Origin: a virus
DNA length: 64,000 bases
Strand: one strand, 5' to 3'
Virus record (IMG/VR): IMGVR_UViG_3300030329_006583
Span: 62,001-126,000 of that record
Part shown: positions 39,628-48,352 of the stretch, piece after piece
How the letters are laid out: each line of letters opens with the position of its first letter
Position numbering within the stretch: position 1 is the stretch's first letter
Program-made: the position numbers and the translations under genes
The notes under the pieces: generated by a model
The model's input: the letters and a program-made list of their open reading frames with translations, nothing else
Database searches by the model: none
What the model was told of the DNA's origin: nothing

Positions 39628-40566
39628 TCAACCTTTTGTAATAATTTCGGCTATCTTTTTAACACTAGACCAATGATCTGTTGCTTTAATATACGAAATA
39701 GATTCCTTTATTTCATTATGAACCTGATCCAGTGTTTTGTTATGTATTTCTTCTATGATATCCGGAATTTCATCCATACATTCAAAAGTTTGAATCAATG
39801 AAATGTTATCAATCCCGTAGTGCTGCATACCATCCCTTTTATTTGTGACAGCATAACATCCCATAGCCGCAATTTCAATATCTTTTGTCCATGGGTAACC
39901 AAACCACATATCCCATTGTTTACCTTCAATAATAAAAGGTGGGTTATGCATATTATGCAAAAAGATTTTAGATAATCTCATAGACTCTAAAAAACCTTCA
40001 TGATTTTTTCTAGGAAGAAATTCCACATCAACTTTCATAGATTTTAAATTTTCAAAAAATTTCTTTCTATGGGATTTCATTCCTCCCATAAAAACAACGT
40101 CATATTTTCGCTGATTCCATGGAATATAGTTTTTGCATAATTCTGGTAAAATGCCCATAGTAACAGACATTCCGGGAAGTCCTCTATCACGAATAAAATT
40201 GGTCCAAAATTCCGTTGTATTGACAAATGTAATTACATTTAATTTTTCATTAATGTCATAATATGAACCTTCATAAGGTCCATCGGTAATAAAAGCTTCC
40301 CAGGGATCTTGTTCGTAAATAATTACAGGATGATTATTTAAATAATCTTTGATCAAACCTAAATTTTGTACCAATGTTCGCAGCCTTAATGAAGATATTA
40401 CCATATCAAATTTATGCAATTCACCCTTTATTTTATTTCTTTTAATATCATCCAAAGTAATATATGTGGTATTGAAATGCCGTCCTAAAGAAATTTGAAA
40501 TTGCCTATTGTAAGGAACCCCGGCAACATATTGATGAGAATCTATAATGGATAAAACATTTGACAT
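39628..40566 (-). CDS. Glycosyltransferase-like protein, GT-B/CgeB type (312 aa)
   Basis: A GT-B-like layout: N-terminal half with YEQDPWEAF after a hydrophobic strand, linker strand VVFMGGMKSHRKKFFENL (residues ~170-187), and C-terminal YPWTKDIEIAAMGCYAVTNKRDGMQHYG, matching the acceptor/nucleotide site of CgeB-like and GT4-related proteins (E-(I/A)-x-A-x-G). It lies 3 bp from the DTD protein and 11 bp from the formyltransferase gene. Donor is unknown. Confidence 0.72.
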   Translation of the reverse strand: MSNVLSIIDSHQYVAGVPYNRQFQISLGRHFNTTYITLDDIKRNKIKGELHKFDMVISSLRLRTLVQNLGLIKDYLNNHPVIIYEQDPWEAFITDGPYEGSYYDINEKLNVITFVNTTEFWTNFIRDRGLPGMSVTMGILPELCKNYIPWNQRKYDVVFMGGMKSHRKKFFENLKSMKVDVEFLPRKNHEGFLESMRLSKIFLHNMHNPPFIIEGKQWDMWFGYPWTKDIEIAAMGCYAVTNKRDGMQHYGIDNISLIQTFECMDEIPDIIEEIHNKTLDQVHNEIKESISYIKATDHWSSVKKIAEIITKG

Positions 40567-40577
40567 AAATTATTATA

Positions 40578-41243
40578 CTACCTCTTTTTTATAAACTCAA
40601 TCTTTTTAAAAAGTAATTTACCTTCGGAATCTTCTAAAAACACATTTGGATAAGGATCTTCTCGACACCTTATCATATTATACAAATCACGCGTAGAAAG
40701 TGTTAACAATTTATCCGGGGTCAGTTCACTATCACTTGGTTTGAGTCTTTTACACTTTATATGTGGCACATTTAAATCCTGTGCAACTGAAATGTGATTA
40801 GGATATGTGTCTAAAAATTCCAAAAGTAACTTCAATCCCTGGTACCTTAATTCCAAAAATATTTCAGTAATACCCTTTTCAAGGTTTAAATCACACTTGC
40901 TAATTATATTACCTTCATCATAGTTTTCATTTAATTCAAATAAACTCAGTTTTGTTTTAGTGAGACCATCCAGTATTTGATTTTGAATAGGTGATCCACC
41001 GGCATAATTGGGTAAATCTGAGGGGTGTAAACCTACAACGGTGTTTTGGCTGAGGATTTTGGGGGTTATATACCAACTCCACCCGGCTAAAATTATAATG
41101 TAATTTTCACTTTCTTTGACGCAATTACTTAAGGATTCTGGTGATGTAACATGAATAATGCAATGTTCTGTGTTATTACATAAATCATTTAGCAAATCTA
41201 TTGCCCAACTTCTATAACCACAAAAAATAATATTTAATGCCAT
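40578..41243 (-). CDS. Formyltransferase-like protein, Asn of catalytic triad altered (221 aa)
   Basis: A formyl_trans_N-type protein: GLHPSDLPNYAGGSPIQNQILDGLTKTKLSLFELNENYDEGNIISK (about residues 84-130) contains the H-P-S-x-L-P, G-G-(S/A)-P-I-Q-(x)-I-L-G and Y-D-E-G-(N/I)-I signatures with conserved His and Asp. In methionyl-tRNA and sugar N-formyltransferases an Asn lies two residues before the His; here it is Gly (V-G-L-H). Thus activity may be reduced or different. The ATG at 41243 is preferred because GAGG precedes it. Formyl transfer from 10-formyl-THF to an amino sugar is the likely reaction. Confidence 0.8.
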   Translation of the reverse strand: MALNIIFCGYRSWAIDLLNDLCNNTEHCIIHVTSPESLSNCVKESENYIIILAGWSWYITPKILSQNTVVGLHPSDLPNYAGGSPIQNQILDGLTKTKLSLFELNENYDEGNIISKCDLNLEKGITEIFLELRYQGLKLLLEFLDTYPNHISVAQDLNVPHIKCKRLKPSDSELTPDKLLTLSTRDLYNMIRCREDPYPNVFLEDSEGKLLFKKIEFIKKR

Positions 41244-41247
41244 TATT

Positions 41248-41934
41248 TCATGCCTCAAAAGGATGATTGGTGTACCACCAATGATTGTGCGTTAAAAGAT
41301 ATATGGATCCTCTTGTTTGAATAACATTTTCCGGCGAATCATTTCTCCAACACAGGTGAGGATTTAATCCTTCATTAACGTATGTTGTTGATTTTAAAAT
41401 ACGGGAATCATACGTCTCATATTGTAAACCCATATCACTGATTTGCTTCCAATTTTTTTCTACATAAGGTAAAGAATTATAGACGTAATTAATATCACGA
41501 TGACATGCAATTCCCTTAATATCAAAAAAACAATTCAATAAATTAAATTCCGCATTCAATACGCGTAACGGCTCAACATTATTTATCATTGCATATTCCA
41601 AAAAATTACTATGCAACCCTATTTCACATCCTTTTTCTTCGGCATTTTTTAACATTGAGAAAACAGGATAATCCATCACATTATAATTTGATCCAGCCAC
41701 ACGTGCATATATACTAGATACAACACCACACTTTATTTCGATGTCTATCATCTGTTGGAGTGTTAAAGGTTTAAGATCAACATCATGCCTTAAAATAAAA
41801 TGTCCTTTGTCGGGACATCCACCTTTTATGAATTCATCAACTGTACAAAAAACATAACCATTACCCAAAGCCAGCTCGATAATACTTTGATAATAATCCA
41901 TGCTAAATTTATTGTGAGAATCAATATTTTTCAT
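41248..41934 (-). CDS. Polysaccharide deacetylase-like (NodB-fold) protein (228 aa)
   Basis: FILRHDVDLKPLTLQQMIDIEIKCGV (about residues 46-72) gives the first NodB-type D-x-D metal motif (H-D-V-D), and EIGLHSNFLEYA (about 115-126) gives the His-Ser motif, although the second His of H-S-x-x-H is replaced. The pattern resembles NodB-fold proteins in O-antigen clusters, which may remove N-acetyl groups. The partial motif lowers confidence in activity. It overlaps the RmlD-like gene by 4 bp (stop/start overlap). Confidence 0.72.
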   Translation of the reverse strand: MKNIDSHNKFSMDYYQSIIELALGNGYVFCTVDEFIKGGCPDKGHFILRHDVDLKPLTLQQMIDIEIKCGVVSSIYARVAGSNYNVMDYPVFSMLKNAEEKGCEIGLHSNFLEYAMINNVEPLRVLNAEFNLLNCFFDIKGIACHRDINYVYNSLPYVEKNWKQISDMGLQYETYDSRILKSTTYVNEGLNPHLCWRNDSPENVIQTRGSIYLLTHNHWWYTNHPFEA

Positions 41935-42776
41935 TTTATTCCTTCTAGTAGGGATTTTACCATAATTTCATACGCAGGAATAGAAAGCTGAGATTGTAAA
42001 TCGGTGGTGGATGACAATATTCTACTTATTTTTTTAGAATGAAATATGGGTTCAATGTCTAATTTTAAATCCATTACGGTATTTAAATTTTGTAATAATT
42101 CATATTTGGAAATAAAATCATCACAGTGAATATGATAAACACCTTCATTCCATAATTTATTATTCACTATCTTTATAATCGCATCGGCAGCAGCAGGGGC
42201 TGTTAAGCCATTCCAATAATGATTTTTATAACCCTTTATTTTCTTTCCTTTATTGGATTTTGCCCACTCCAATAAACCTAATTTTCTAGCACTATTTAAT
42301 TCATTACCTATTATGCTCATACGAAGAGTCATTGCATGTTTAGGTTCACCCCATAATTTTGTTTTTCCATAAAGATCATCGGGAAAAGGCACCTCTCTTT
42401 CATCCAGTGTTTGATTATTTTCACCGAAAACGCAATCAGTACTAATGTGAATTAATTTACTTGTGGTTTTTGATATATGTTCCTGCAGTTTTTGTGGAAA
42501 CACTGTATTAACAATAACACAATTTTTTTCATATTGTTCTTCACAGAGCCTTTGTTTAATAATACCAATGCAATTTATCACATAATCATATTTTTCAATT
42601 TCCAAAGAAGTTATATCATCATCAAATACATCAAAATATACTTCGTTAGGATTTAATGAGTCCTTAAGTCTAGATGTGCCATAAACATCATGATTTGAAC
42701 GTTCAAATATTTTAAAAACCTGATGTCCTAACATCCCGTTTTTTCCAAGCACCAATATTTTTAAAGAATCCTTCAT
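41931..42776 (-). CDS. dTDP-4-dehydrorhamnose reductase-like (RmlD-like) sugar reductase (281 aa)
   Basis: An extended SDR with GKNGMLGHQVFKIF (residues ~9-22) as the nucleotide-binding loop, VINCIGIIKQRLCEEQ, the catalytic ISTDCVFGENN and Y-G-K-T-K (around residue 140), the RmlD hallmark motifs. It reduces a 4-keto sugar nucleotide, typically the last step to dTDP-L-rhamnose or a related deoxy sugar. The ATG at 42776 was chosen over an upstream GTG. Placed among a dehydratase, aminotransferase and formyltransferases, it could reduce the 4-keto intermediate made by the dehydratase. Confidence 0.82.
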   Translation of the reverse strand: MKDSLKILVLGKNGMLGHQVFKIFERSNHDVYGTSRLKDSLNPNEVYFDVFDDDITSLEIEKYDYVINCIGIIKQRLCEEQYEKNCVIVNTVFPQKLQEHISKTTSKLIHISTDCVFGENNQTLDEREVPFPDDLYGKTKLWGEPKHAMTLRMSIIGNELNSARKLGLLEWAKSNKGKKIKGYKNHYWNGLTAPAAADAIIKIVNNKLWNEGVYHIHCDDFISKYELLQNLNTVMDLKLDIEPIFHSKKISRILSSTTDLQSQLSIPAYEIMVKSLLEGIK

Positions 42777-42784
42777 TATCACTT

Positions 42785-43516
42785 TTAAGATGTTTTTAAT
42801 TTTTCTAAAAATTTTTCCACATTTTGAACCGCAATATTGTAATGATTTATAAATTTTTCATCATTATAACTAAAATTTTTATGGTCCATAAAATTAGAAG
42901 CCATCATTGCCCCAATTAGTACATAACCCCTCTTTGTATCTTGGTGTGTCTGCCACAAATTGAAAACCTTTTGTAATATTTCACCTTGATTTTTTAAGCG
43001 CCTATGTAAACCAAAATGAAAAGCCTGTACATTTGTAGAATAATGACAGTGTTTAGCAGCAGGAATTAATTGTTTTGGGACATTAAATCCATTTATAATT
43101 TTTTTATGATTTGTATCTACCCTATCACAATATAATTCGGAATTTGGCGGATTAAAAACAACCGTTGGTTTAAAACAATTGAGGCCGGCAATCAGATCAC
43201 CGGTAAAATAATCATCTATTAACACCTGCATCCCTGTAACTTCATCATCACCAAACATGATATCACATATTTCACTTAATATGTTTTCCCTTATTAAAAC
43301 TGTATCACCGTCTATTTTTACGATTAAATCAAATTCATTTTTTCTTTTTTCAAACGTGCCCCACAATAAATTGTGTGCCTCTAGTTCAGTTTTATCTTCT
43401 ATAATAAAATGTTCTATATTCACGCCTGTTTGTGAATTAATTGCATTCAAACATTCGGTAATATCTCCTTCACCACATGTCATAGTGCCAACTAATATTT
43501 TCGGTAAATTACCCAT
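42785..43516 (-). CDS. Glycosyltransferase, GT2-like (243 aa)
   Basis: GT-A enzyme: PKILVGTMTCGEGDITECLNAINSQTG at the N-terminus, and FDLIVKIDGDTVLIRENIL (about residues 81-100) with the D-x-D metal site, then a TGMQVLIDDYFTGDLIAG acceptor-region strand. The ATG at 43516 is used; a GTG at 43531 is an alternative. It lies within a compact run on the same strand between RmlD-like and formyltransferase genes. Confidence 0.8.
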   Translation of the reverse strand: MGNLPKILVGTMTCGEGDITECLNAINSQTGVNIEHFIIEDKTELEAHNLLWGTFEKRKNEFDLIVKIDGDTVLIRENILSEICDIMFGDDEVTGMQVLIDDYFTGDLIAGLNCFKPTVVFNPPNSELYCDRVDTNHKKIINGFNVPKQLIPAAKHCHYSTNVQAFHFGLHRRLKNQGEILQKVFNLWQTHQDTKRGYVLIGAMMASNFMDHKNFSYNDEKFINHYNIAVQNVEKFLEKLKTS

Positions 43517-43530
43517 TCTTTTGCATCTCA

Positions 43531-44262
43531 CTATATCTGTTTTTTAAGCTTACCATCATCATATCCCTCCATTTTTAAAAAAACCTTTTTTCCTTCCAAC
43601 ATTATATAAGGGGCTGGCATATCATCAAAAGTAAGAGATTTTATTTTTCTTAAAAACAATTTTGAATCAACTAATATATCAATTTCATGATTTAAATCTT
43701 TTTTACGATATGAATATTGTTTGGTTTCATAACATGGATAATCAATCTCATTTTTATTGATTAATTTCATGAAATTTTTCTTAAGAAGTTTAAATCCAAT
43801 GTCGTTAGATTTTAAAAATACATCTTCGGCTACATCATCATCATCAATTGCAAAAAAATCAGAATCAATTATTTTTCCTTCATCTATTTTTTCATCTATA
43901 AAATGCATTGTGCTTCCATGCACGCATTCATTGTGCATTAATGCCCATGTAGCACAATGCCTACCTTGGAATTTTAATTCATATGAATGATGAAAATTTA
44001 CTATTCCCATTTTTACTGCATCAATATCATTTTTTGGAATTTTTTTCCAATAGCCCAATGAAAACACAATATCTGAATTTTCAATTACATTCTCATAAGT
44101 TCCAAGATTTATATCTAAATCTTTTACCAATTCTTCATTATTAGTGTGCACATAAGATAATTCAAAATTCTTTATTTTGCTAGTATTTACTATCCATACC
44201 AGATAATCAAGAAATAAATTCTGCCTACCGTTAAACAGAATTCCACACCGTACATTCATCAT
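43531..44262 (-). CDS. Sugar N-formyltransferase-like protein (243 aa)
   Basis: The motif IVNFHHSYELKFQGRHCATWALMHNECVHGSTMHFIDEKIDEGKIID (about residues 90-136) has the full N-x-H pair and the D-E-G of the formyl_trans_N active site (Asn-His-Asp), unlike the formyltransferase at 40578-41243. The family transfers formyl from N10-formyl-tetrahydrofolate; versions with a short C-terminus act on 4-amino-4-deoxy sugars. The start ATG at 44262 overlaps the aminotransferase stop (TAATG). Presence next to a DegT aminotransferase strongly supports action on an amino sugar. Confidence 0.82.
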   Translation of the reverse strand: MMNVRCGILFNGRQNLFLDYLVWIVNTSKIKNFELSYVHTNNEELVKDLDINLGTYENVIENSDIVFSLGYWKKIPKNDIDAVKMGIVNFHHSYELKFQGRHCATWALMHNECVHGSTMHFIDEKIDEGKIIDSDFFAIDDDDVAEDVFLKSNDIGFKLLKKNFMKLINKNEIDYPCYETKQYSYRKKDLNHEIDILVDSKLFLRKIKSLTFDDMPAPYIMLEGKKVFLKMEGYDDGKLKKQI

Positions 44263-45398
44263 TAACAACTCTCACATAATGTTAGTAAGGTATTGGCAAT
44301 ATGCACAATATCATTTGATTCCAACCACCAACCACAAGGTAAGGATATCTGGTGTTTATTGAAATATTCTGTTTGCGGTAAATCTTTTTTACTGCCTTTA
44401 AAACACGTATAATTATGATTAGGAATATGAACCAAACCTGCGTTAATACCAACATTATTTAATTTTTCAAGTAATATATCCCGATCAATTGATTCATCAA
44501 TAATGCATGTATAAACCCAAAATGAGGGCTCTGAATTCTCGGGGTATTGTAGGGGCATTACTAACTGTGAATTCTCAAATTGTGTTGCGTATATACCTGC
44601 ATTACGACGATGTGAATTAATGATTTTATCTAAATGTGGTATTTGTGTCAAACCTAATGCAGCAGCAAGGTTATTCATATTGAATTTATAACCATTTTCT
44701 TCAATATCCCATTCCCATCTTTGGCCTTTCCATTCACCCTCTGTGGTTTTTGTTGAATCCCTGTCTAAACCAAACCATTTAAGCTTTTTTGCTTTTTGAT
44801 AATCGTCATAATTTTTAACAACCAATGCGCCTCCATCACCGGTGGTGATGTGTTTAATTGCTTGAAAACTATAACACGTAAAATCTGCATAATGACTTAT
44901 GTCTTGATTTTCATATGTAGTCCCCAAAGAGTGTGCGGCATCTAGTATTAACTTAATATTGTATTTTTTGCATATAACATTTAGTGATGTCATATCACAA
45001 GGTAGGCCGGCCCAATTCACGCATAATATGGCCTTTGTTTTATCATTAATTAATTTCTCCACCTCACCTGGATCTATATTTCCGGTATTGAAATTAATAT
45101 CGGCCCACACCGGTTGTGCACCCAACTGCATAATTGGCATATTTGTGGCTACACATGTCATAGCCGTTGTTATCACTTCATCACCACGGGTTACACCGGC
45201 TGCGTGAAGTGCCATGGTGAGACTGCTTGTGCAACTATTAGTGAGAACAACTTGTGAAGTACCAAAATAATCCGCTAGTTTGCTTTGAAACTGCAATACT
45301 TTTTCACCTTCATTAATAAACCCACTCTCTAGCACATCCTTAAATTGTTTTAATGCTTCATCAATATCTACATGTACCTTAAACAAAGGGTAAGACAT
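44262..45398 (-). CDS. DegT/DnrJ/EryC1/StrS family sugar aminotransferase (378 aa)
   Basis: A PLP-dependent nucleotide-sugar aminotransferase: TNSCTSSLTMALHAAGVTRGDEVITT (phosphate-binding region), ILDAAHSLGT (Asp/Ala/His), and FQAIKHITTGDGGALV with the PLP Lys near residue 180. Length of 378 aa is standard. These enzymes aminate 4-keto sugar nucleotides produced by a 4,6-dehydratase. It overlaps the dehydratase gene by one base and the formyltransferase by one base, forming a dehydratase-aminotransferase-formyltransferase series on one transcript. Confidence 0.92.
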   Translation of the reverse strand: MSYPLFKVHVDIDEALKQFKDVLESGFINEGEKVLQFQSKLADYFGTSQVVLTNSCTSSLTMALHAAGVTRGDEVITTAMTCVATNMPIMQLGAQPVWADINFNTGNIDPGEVEKLINDKTKAILCVNWAGLPCDMTSLNVICKKYNIKLILDAAHSLGTTYENQDISHYADFTCYSFQAIKHITTGDGGALVVKNYDDYQKAKKLKWFGLDRDSTKTTEGEWKGQRWEWDIEENGYKFNMNNLAAALGLTQIPHLDKIINSHRRNAGIYATQFENSQLVMPLQYPENSEPSFWVYTCIIDESIDRDILLEKLNNVGINAGLVHIPNHNYTCFKGSKKDLPQTEYFNKHQISLPCGWWLESNDIVHIANTLLTLCESC

Positions 45399-46378
45399 TA
45401 TTTTTCCCCTTCTTTTGTTAACAAGCCCAAAGATATTAAATACTCCTCAAGCTCATCACTACCTATCACATCATCAGCACTAGTATAGCTAAAGGGTGGG
45501 CGGGTGGAATCTATTTCTTTATGAGAAGGATTAATTACATAATGTGTACCGGTATCACGCGTTCTTAATGATTCAGGTTCACAGATTAATGCTTCATGCA
45601 TTTTTTCACCAGGACGAATACCAATAGTTTTAACTTCTTTTCCTGATCTACGCCCAAATATTTTGGCTAAATCATAAATTCTCATGGCTTTTAGGCGAGG
45701 AATCCATATTTCTCCTGAGATTGCATTTTTAATAGCATGTAAAATAAGATCAACAGATTCATCCAAGGTCATAATAAATCTGGTCATATCTTTATGCGTT
45801 AAAGTAATTGATTCTGCATGAGAAGCTTGGTGATTAAACAAAGGAATAATGCTGCCTCGGGACGTCAAAACATTACCATACCTAACACAGATAAAACGTG
45901 GGTGGTTACCATAAAAAAACTCACGACTCACTGTCATTTTTTCCGAAACAGCTTTACACATACCATACGTATTTAATGGTTCACAAGCCTTATCAGTGCT
46001 AACCATAAGCACTGTATCAATTGCTAAATTTTTATAATTTTTTTCCACTGCCTTGACAATATTTTGAATTCCTGTGATATTTGTCAATATGCTTTCATTG
46101 GGTGTAAGCTCACATGTATCAACCTGTTTGAGAGCAGCTGCCATAATAATGATATCCGGATCTGTTTTAAGAATTACTTCTTCCACCCTATCATAATCCC
46201 TGATATCTCCAACATGAAACATTAAACCTGGTGGGTTGGAATATTCTGTTCTAATTTTCCAGTGTTTAGCTTCGTCACGAGAAAATATATGTAATGAATT
46301 ATTATCAACTAAGCGAGAAATCAAAGCCTTGCCTAGAGAACCAGAACCACCAAATATTAAACACTTTTTATCTTTCAT
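45398..46378 (-). CDS. UDP-GlcNAc 4,6-dehydratase-like (PseB/CapD type) (326 aa)
   Basis: Short-chain dehydratase of the PseB/FlaA1/CapD group: GGSGSLGKALISRL (residues ~10-23), AAALKQVDTCE (about 98-108) and catalytic MVSTDKACEPLNTYGMCKAVSEKM (about 125-150), with RYGNVLTSRGSIIP and IRPGEKMHE typical of the group. It removes water from UDP-GlcNAc to give a 4-keto-6-deoxy intermediate. Directly upstream of the aminotransferase, matching the pathway to 4-amino sugars such as pseudaminic or bacillosamine-type compounds. Confidence 0.9.
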   Translation of the reverse strand: MKDKKCLIFGGSGSLGKALISRLVDNNSLHIFSRDEAKHWKIRTEYSNPPGLMFHVGDIRDYDRVEEVILKTDPDIIIMAAALKQVDTCELTPNESILTNITGIQNIVKAVEKNYKNLAIDTVLMVSTDKACEPLNTYGMCKAVSEKMTVSREFFYGNHPRFICVRYGNVLTSRGSIIPLFNHQASHAESITLTHKDMTRFIMTLDESVDLILHAIKNAISGEIWIPRLKAMRIYDLAKIFGRRSGKEVKTIGIRPGEKMHEALICEPESLRTRDTGTHYVINPSHKEIDSTRPPFSYTSADDVIGSDELEEYLISLGLLTKEGEK

Positions 46379-46391
46379 TTCAATACCATCA

Positions 46392-47255
46392 TTATTTTAA
46401 TTTAGTTACCACAAATTCATTAGGCGGCACAATATTTAAGGAACCACGTGTGGGTAGATACCCAGCGTCACTTAATATTTGTTTTGTTTGATTACCAAAT
46501 AAAGAACCGCTTAACGTATCACCATCATTACCTAGACTCGTAAAAACACCACCATCAATACAACCACATAATTGATAATATTGATAAAATTTAGCCTGAA
46601 ATTGAAGCTCGGTAAAACTATCCAACATTGATAATTCATCAAAAACCAATTTCATAGTTTCCATTCTATTTAAACAACAAATTAAAGAAACAAAATTATT
46701 CAAATACACAAAGGGAATATCTGTTTTTTGAAAAAAAACTTTCTCTTTAGTAAAATAATTGGTTTGCCTTACCCATGCATGAGTCCTGGATTTTTCAGTA
46801 TGTATATCTTTATCGTATAAATGGCATTCCGACACGCTAAATTCTTGACACCTTACCGAACCAACTAAATCACATACATCTAAAAATTGTTCTGCATATG
46901 ATAGTTTTTCAATATCATAATAAACACAATCAGATTCAATGGGATAAATGTATTTGAATTTTTTTCCCATTATTTCTACATGATTATCAACTGCCCATTT
47001 AATAGCACTCCAATAACCTACATTAATATTAGATTTATAAACGTTTCTAAAATTATCTTTTAAAAATTTTAAAGTATTAGCGTAAGTAGAATCATTATCA
47101 AAAACAAGGATATTATCACGATAAACTTCTAGAAACTGGGTGTCTTGTAAACTCTTTACTGTTTTTTCCAAGCAAACGTGACGGGTTTCTTCCTTGCTAC
47201 ATGTTACCAAAACATATAACGTATCATGTGTTAATTTTTCTACATTCGTTTTCAT
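46392..47255 (-). CDS. Putative glycosyltransferase, GT-A-like (287 aa)
   Basis: The first half has the shape of a GT-A fold: LYVLVTCSKEETRHVCLEKTVKSLQ, ILVFDNDST, then INVGYWSAIKWAVD and YIYPIESDCVYY (residues ~12-115) with an acidic S-D-x-V/D motif in place of the usual D-x-D. The remaining part is mixed. It is six bases from the UDP-galactopyranose mutase gene. Transferase is the best assignment, with moderate confidence; specificity unknown. Confidence 0.7.
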   Translation of the reverse strand: MKTNVEKLTHDTLYVLVTCSKEETRHVCLEKTVKSLQDTQFLEVYRDNILVFDNDSTYANTLKFLKDNFRNVYKSNINVGYWSAIKWAVDNHVEIMGKKFKYIYPIESDCVYYDIEKLSYAEQFLDVCDLVGSVRCQEFSVSECHLYDKDIHTEKSRTHAWVRQTNYFTKEKVFFQKTDIPFVYLNNFVSLICCLNRMETMKLVFDELSMLDSFTELQFQAKFYQYYQLCGCIDGGVFTSLGNDGDTLSGSLFGNQTKQILSDAGYLPTRGSLNIVPPNEFVVTKLK

Positions 47256-47260
47256 AAAAA

Positions 47261-48349
47261 TTAATGCATTTTCTTATATGTAGAAAGTGCAGATGCTATT
47301 ACCTGATCCATATCATAATATTTGTAACTTGCCAACCTTCCACCAAAAATAAAATTAGGGAAAGCTGCTTTTTCTTTATTATATTGATGATATCGCTCAT
47401 TGTTCACTTCGTCGTTCACCGGATAGTATGGAATTGAATTTTTGTTACACTTTACCGGGGTTTCGTATGTTACAACAGTTTTGGGTGAATTAGATTTCTC
47501 AAAATGTTTATGTTCAATAGTTCTTGTCCATGGCACCTCATCCCCTGTCCAATTAATCACCGGTGAACCTTGGTAGTTTTCTAAATCCATTACATTGTGT
47601 TGAAAATCTAAAGTACGATATTCTAATTCACCATGCTTGTAATCAAAAAATTCGTCTATTTTACCGGTATATACAACCTTATGGGCTTTCTTATTCCATT
47701 CATCCTTGTTTTCAAAATAATTCACGCCACACTTAACTTCCACCCCTTTTAACAATTCCTCGAATATCTTGGTATAACCACCAACCGGGATGCCACAGTA
47801 CTTATCATTAAAATAACTGTTGTCATACGTTAACCTAAATGGGAGACGTTTAATAATAAATGAAGGTAAATCTCGTGGTTCTCGCATCCACTGTTTTTTA
47901 GTATATCCGTAGATTAATTTTTCATATACATCGGTGCCCAATTGGGAAATTGCATATTCCTCAATATTTGTAGGGGATTCACAGTGAATTGAGGTTTCCT
48001 CTATTTTGTTTAATGCATCCTGAGGTGTGGTTGTGTTCCACAGTTGATGGAATGTCCACATATTAAAAGGGAGCGAATATAATTCACCTTTAAAATTGGC
48101 TACCGGGGAGTATGTAAATTGTTTAAATTCTGTAAACTTATTAACAAATTCCCATATTTTATCGCTATTTGTATGAAAAATATGAGGGCCATAATAATGT
48201 ACGTTAATCCCCTCCATGTTTTTAGTGTAACTATTTCCACCTATGTGTGTTCTCTTATCAATTACCAAACAGCTTTTTCCATCTTGTTTGGCTTGATAGG
48301 CAAAAACAGATCCAAAAAAACCGGCACCAACAATTAAATAATCATACAT
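47261..48349 (-). CDS. glf: UDP-galactopyranose mutase (362 aa)
   Basis: A clear Glf: the FAD motif VGAGFFGSVFA (residues ~7-17), VIDKRTHIGGNSYT, GPHIFHTNSDKIWEFVN (His-rich flavin loop), and C-terminal PYYPVNDEVNN and FGGRLASYKYYDMDQVI (about residues 318-355) with the conserved Arg. Length is close to the 367 aa of E. coli Glf. It interconverts UDP-Galp and UDP-Galf, so the phage-modified glycan probably contains galactofuranose. It lies 3 bp from the next gene. Confidence 0.95.
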   Translation of the reverse strand: MYDYLIVGAGFFGSVFAYQAKQDGKSCLVIDKRTHIGGNSYTKNMEGINVHYYGPHIFHTNSDKIWEFVNKFTEFKQFTYSPVANFKGELYSLPFNMWTFHQLWNTTTPQDALNKIEETSIHCESPTNIEEYAISQLGTDVYEKLIYGYTKKQWMREPRDLPSFIIKRLPFRLTYDNSYFNDKYCGIPVGGYTKIFEELLKGVEVKCGVNYFENKDEWNKKAHKVVYTGKIDEFFDYKHGELEYRTLDFQHNVMDLENYQGSPVINWTGDEVPWTRTIEHKHFEKSNSPKTVVTYETPVKCNKNSIPYYPVNDEVNNERYHQYNKEKAAFPNFIFGGRLASYKYYDMDQVIASALSTYKKMH

Positions 48350-48352
48350 AAA

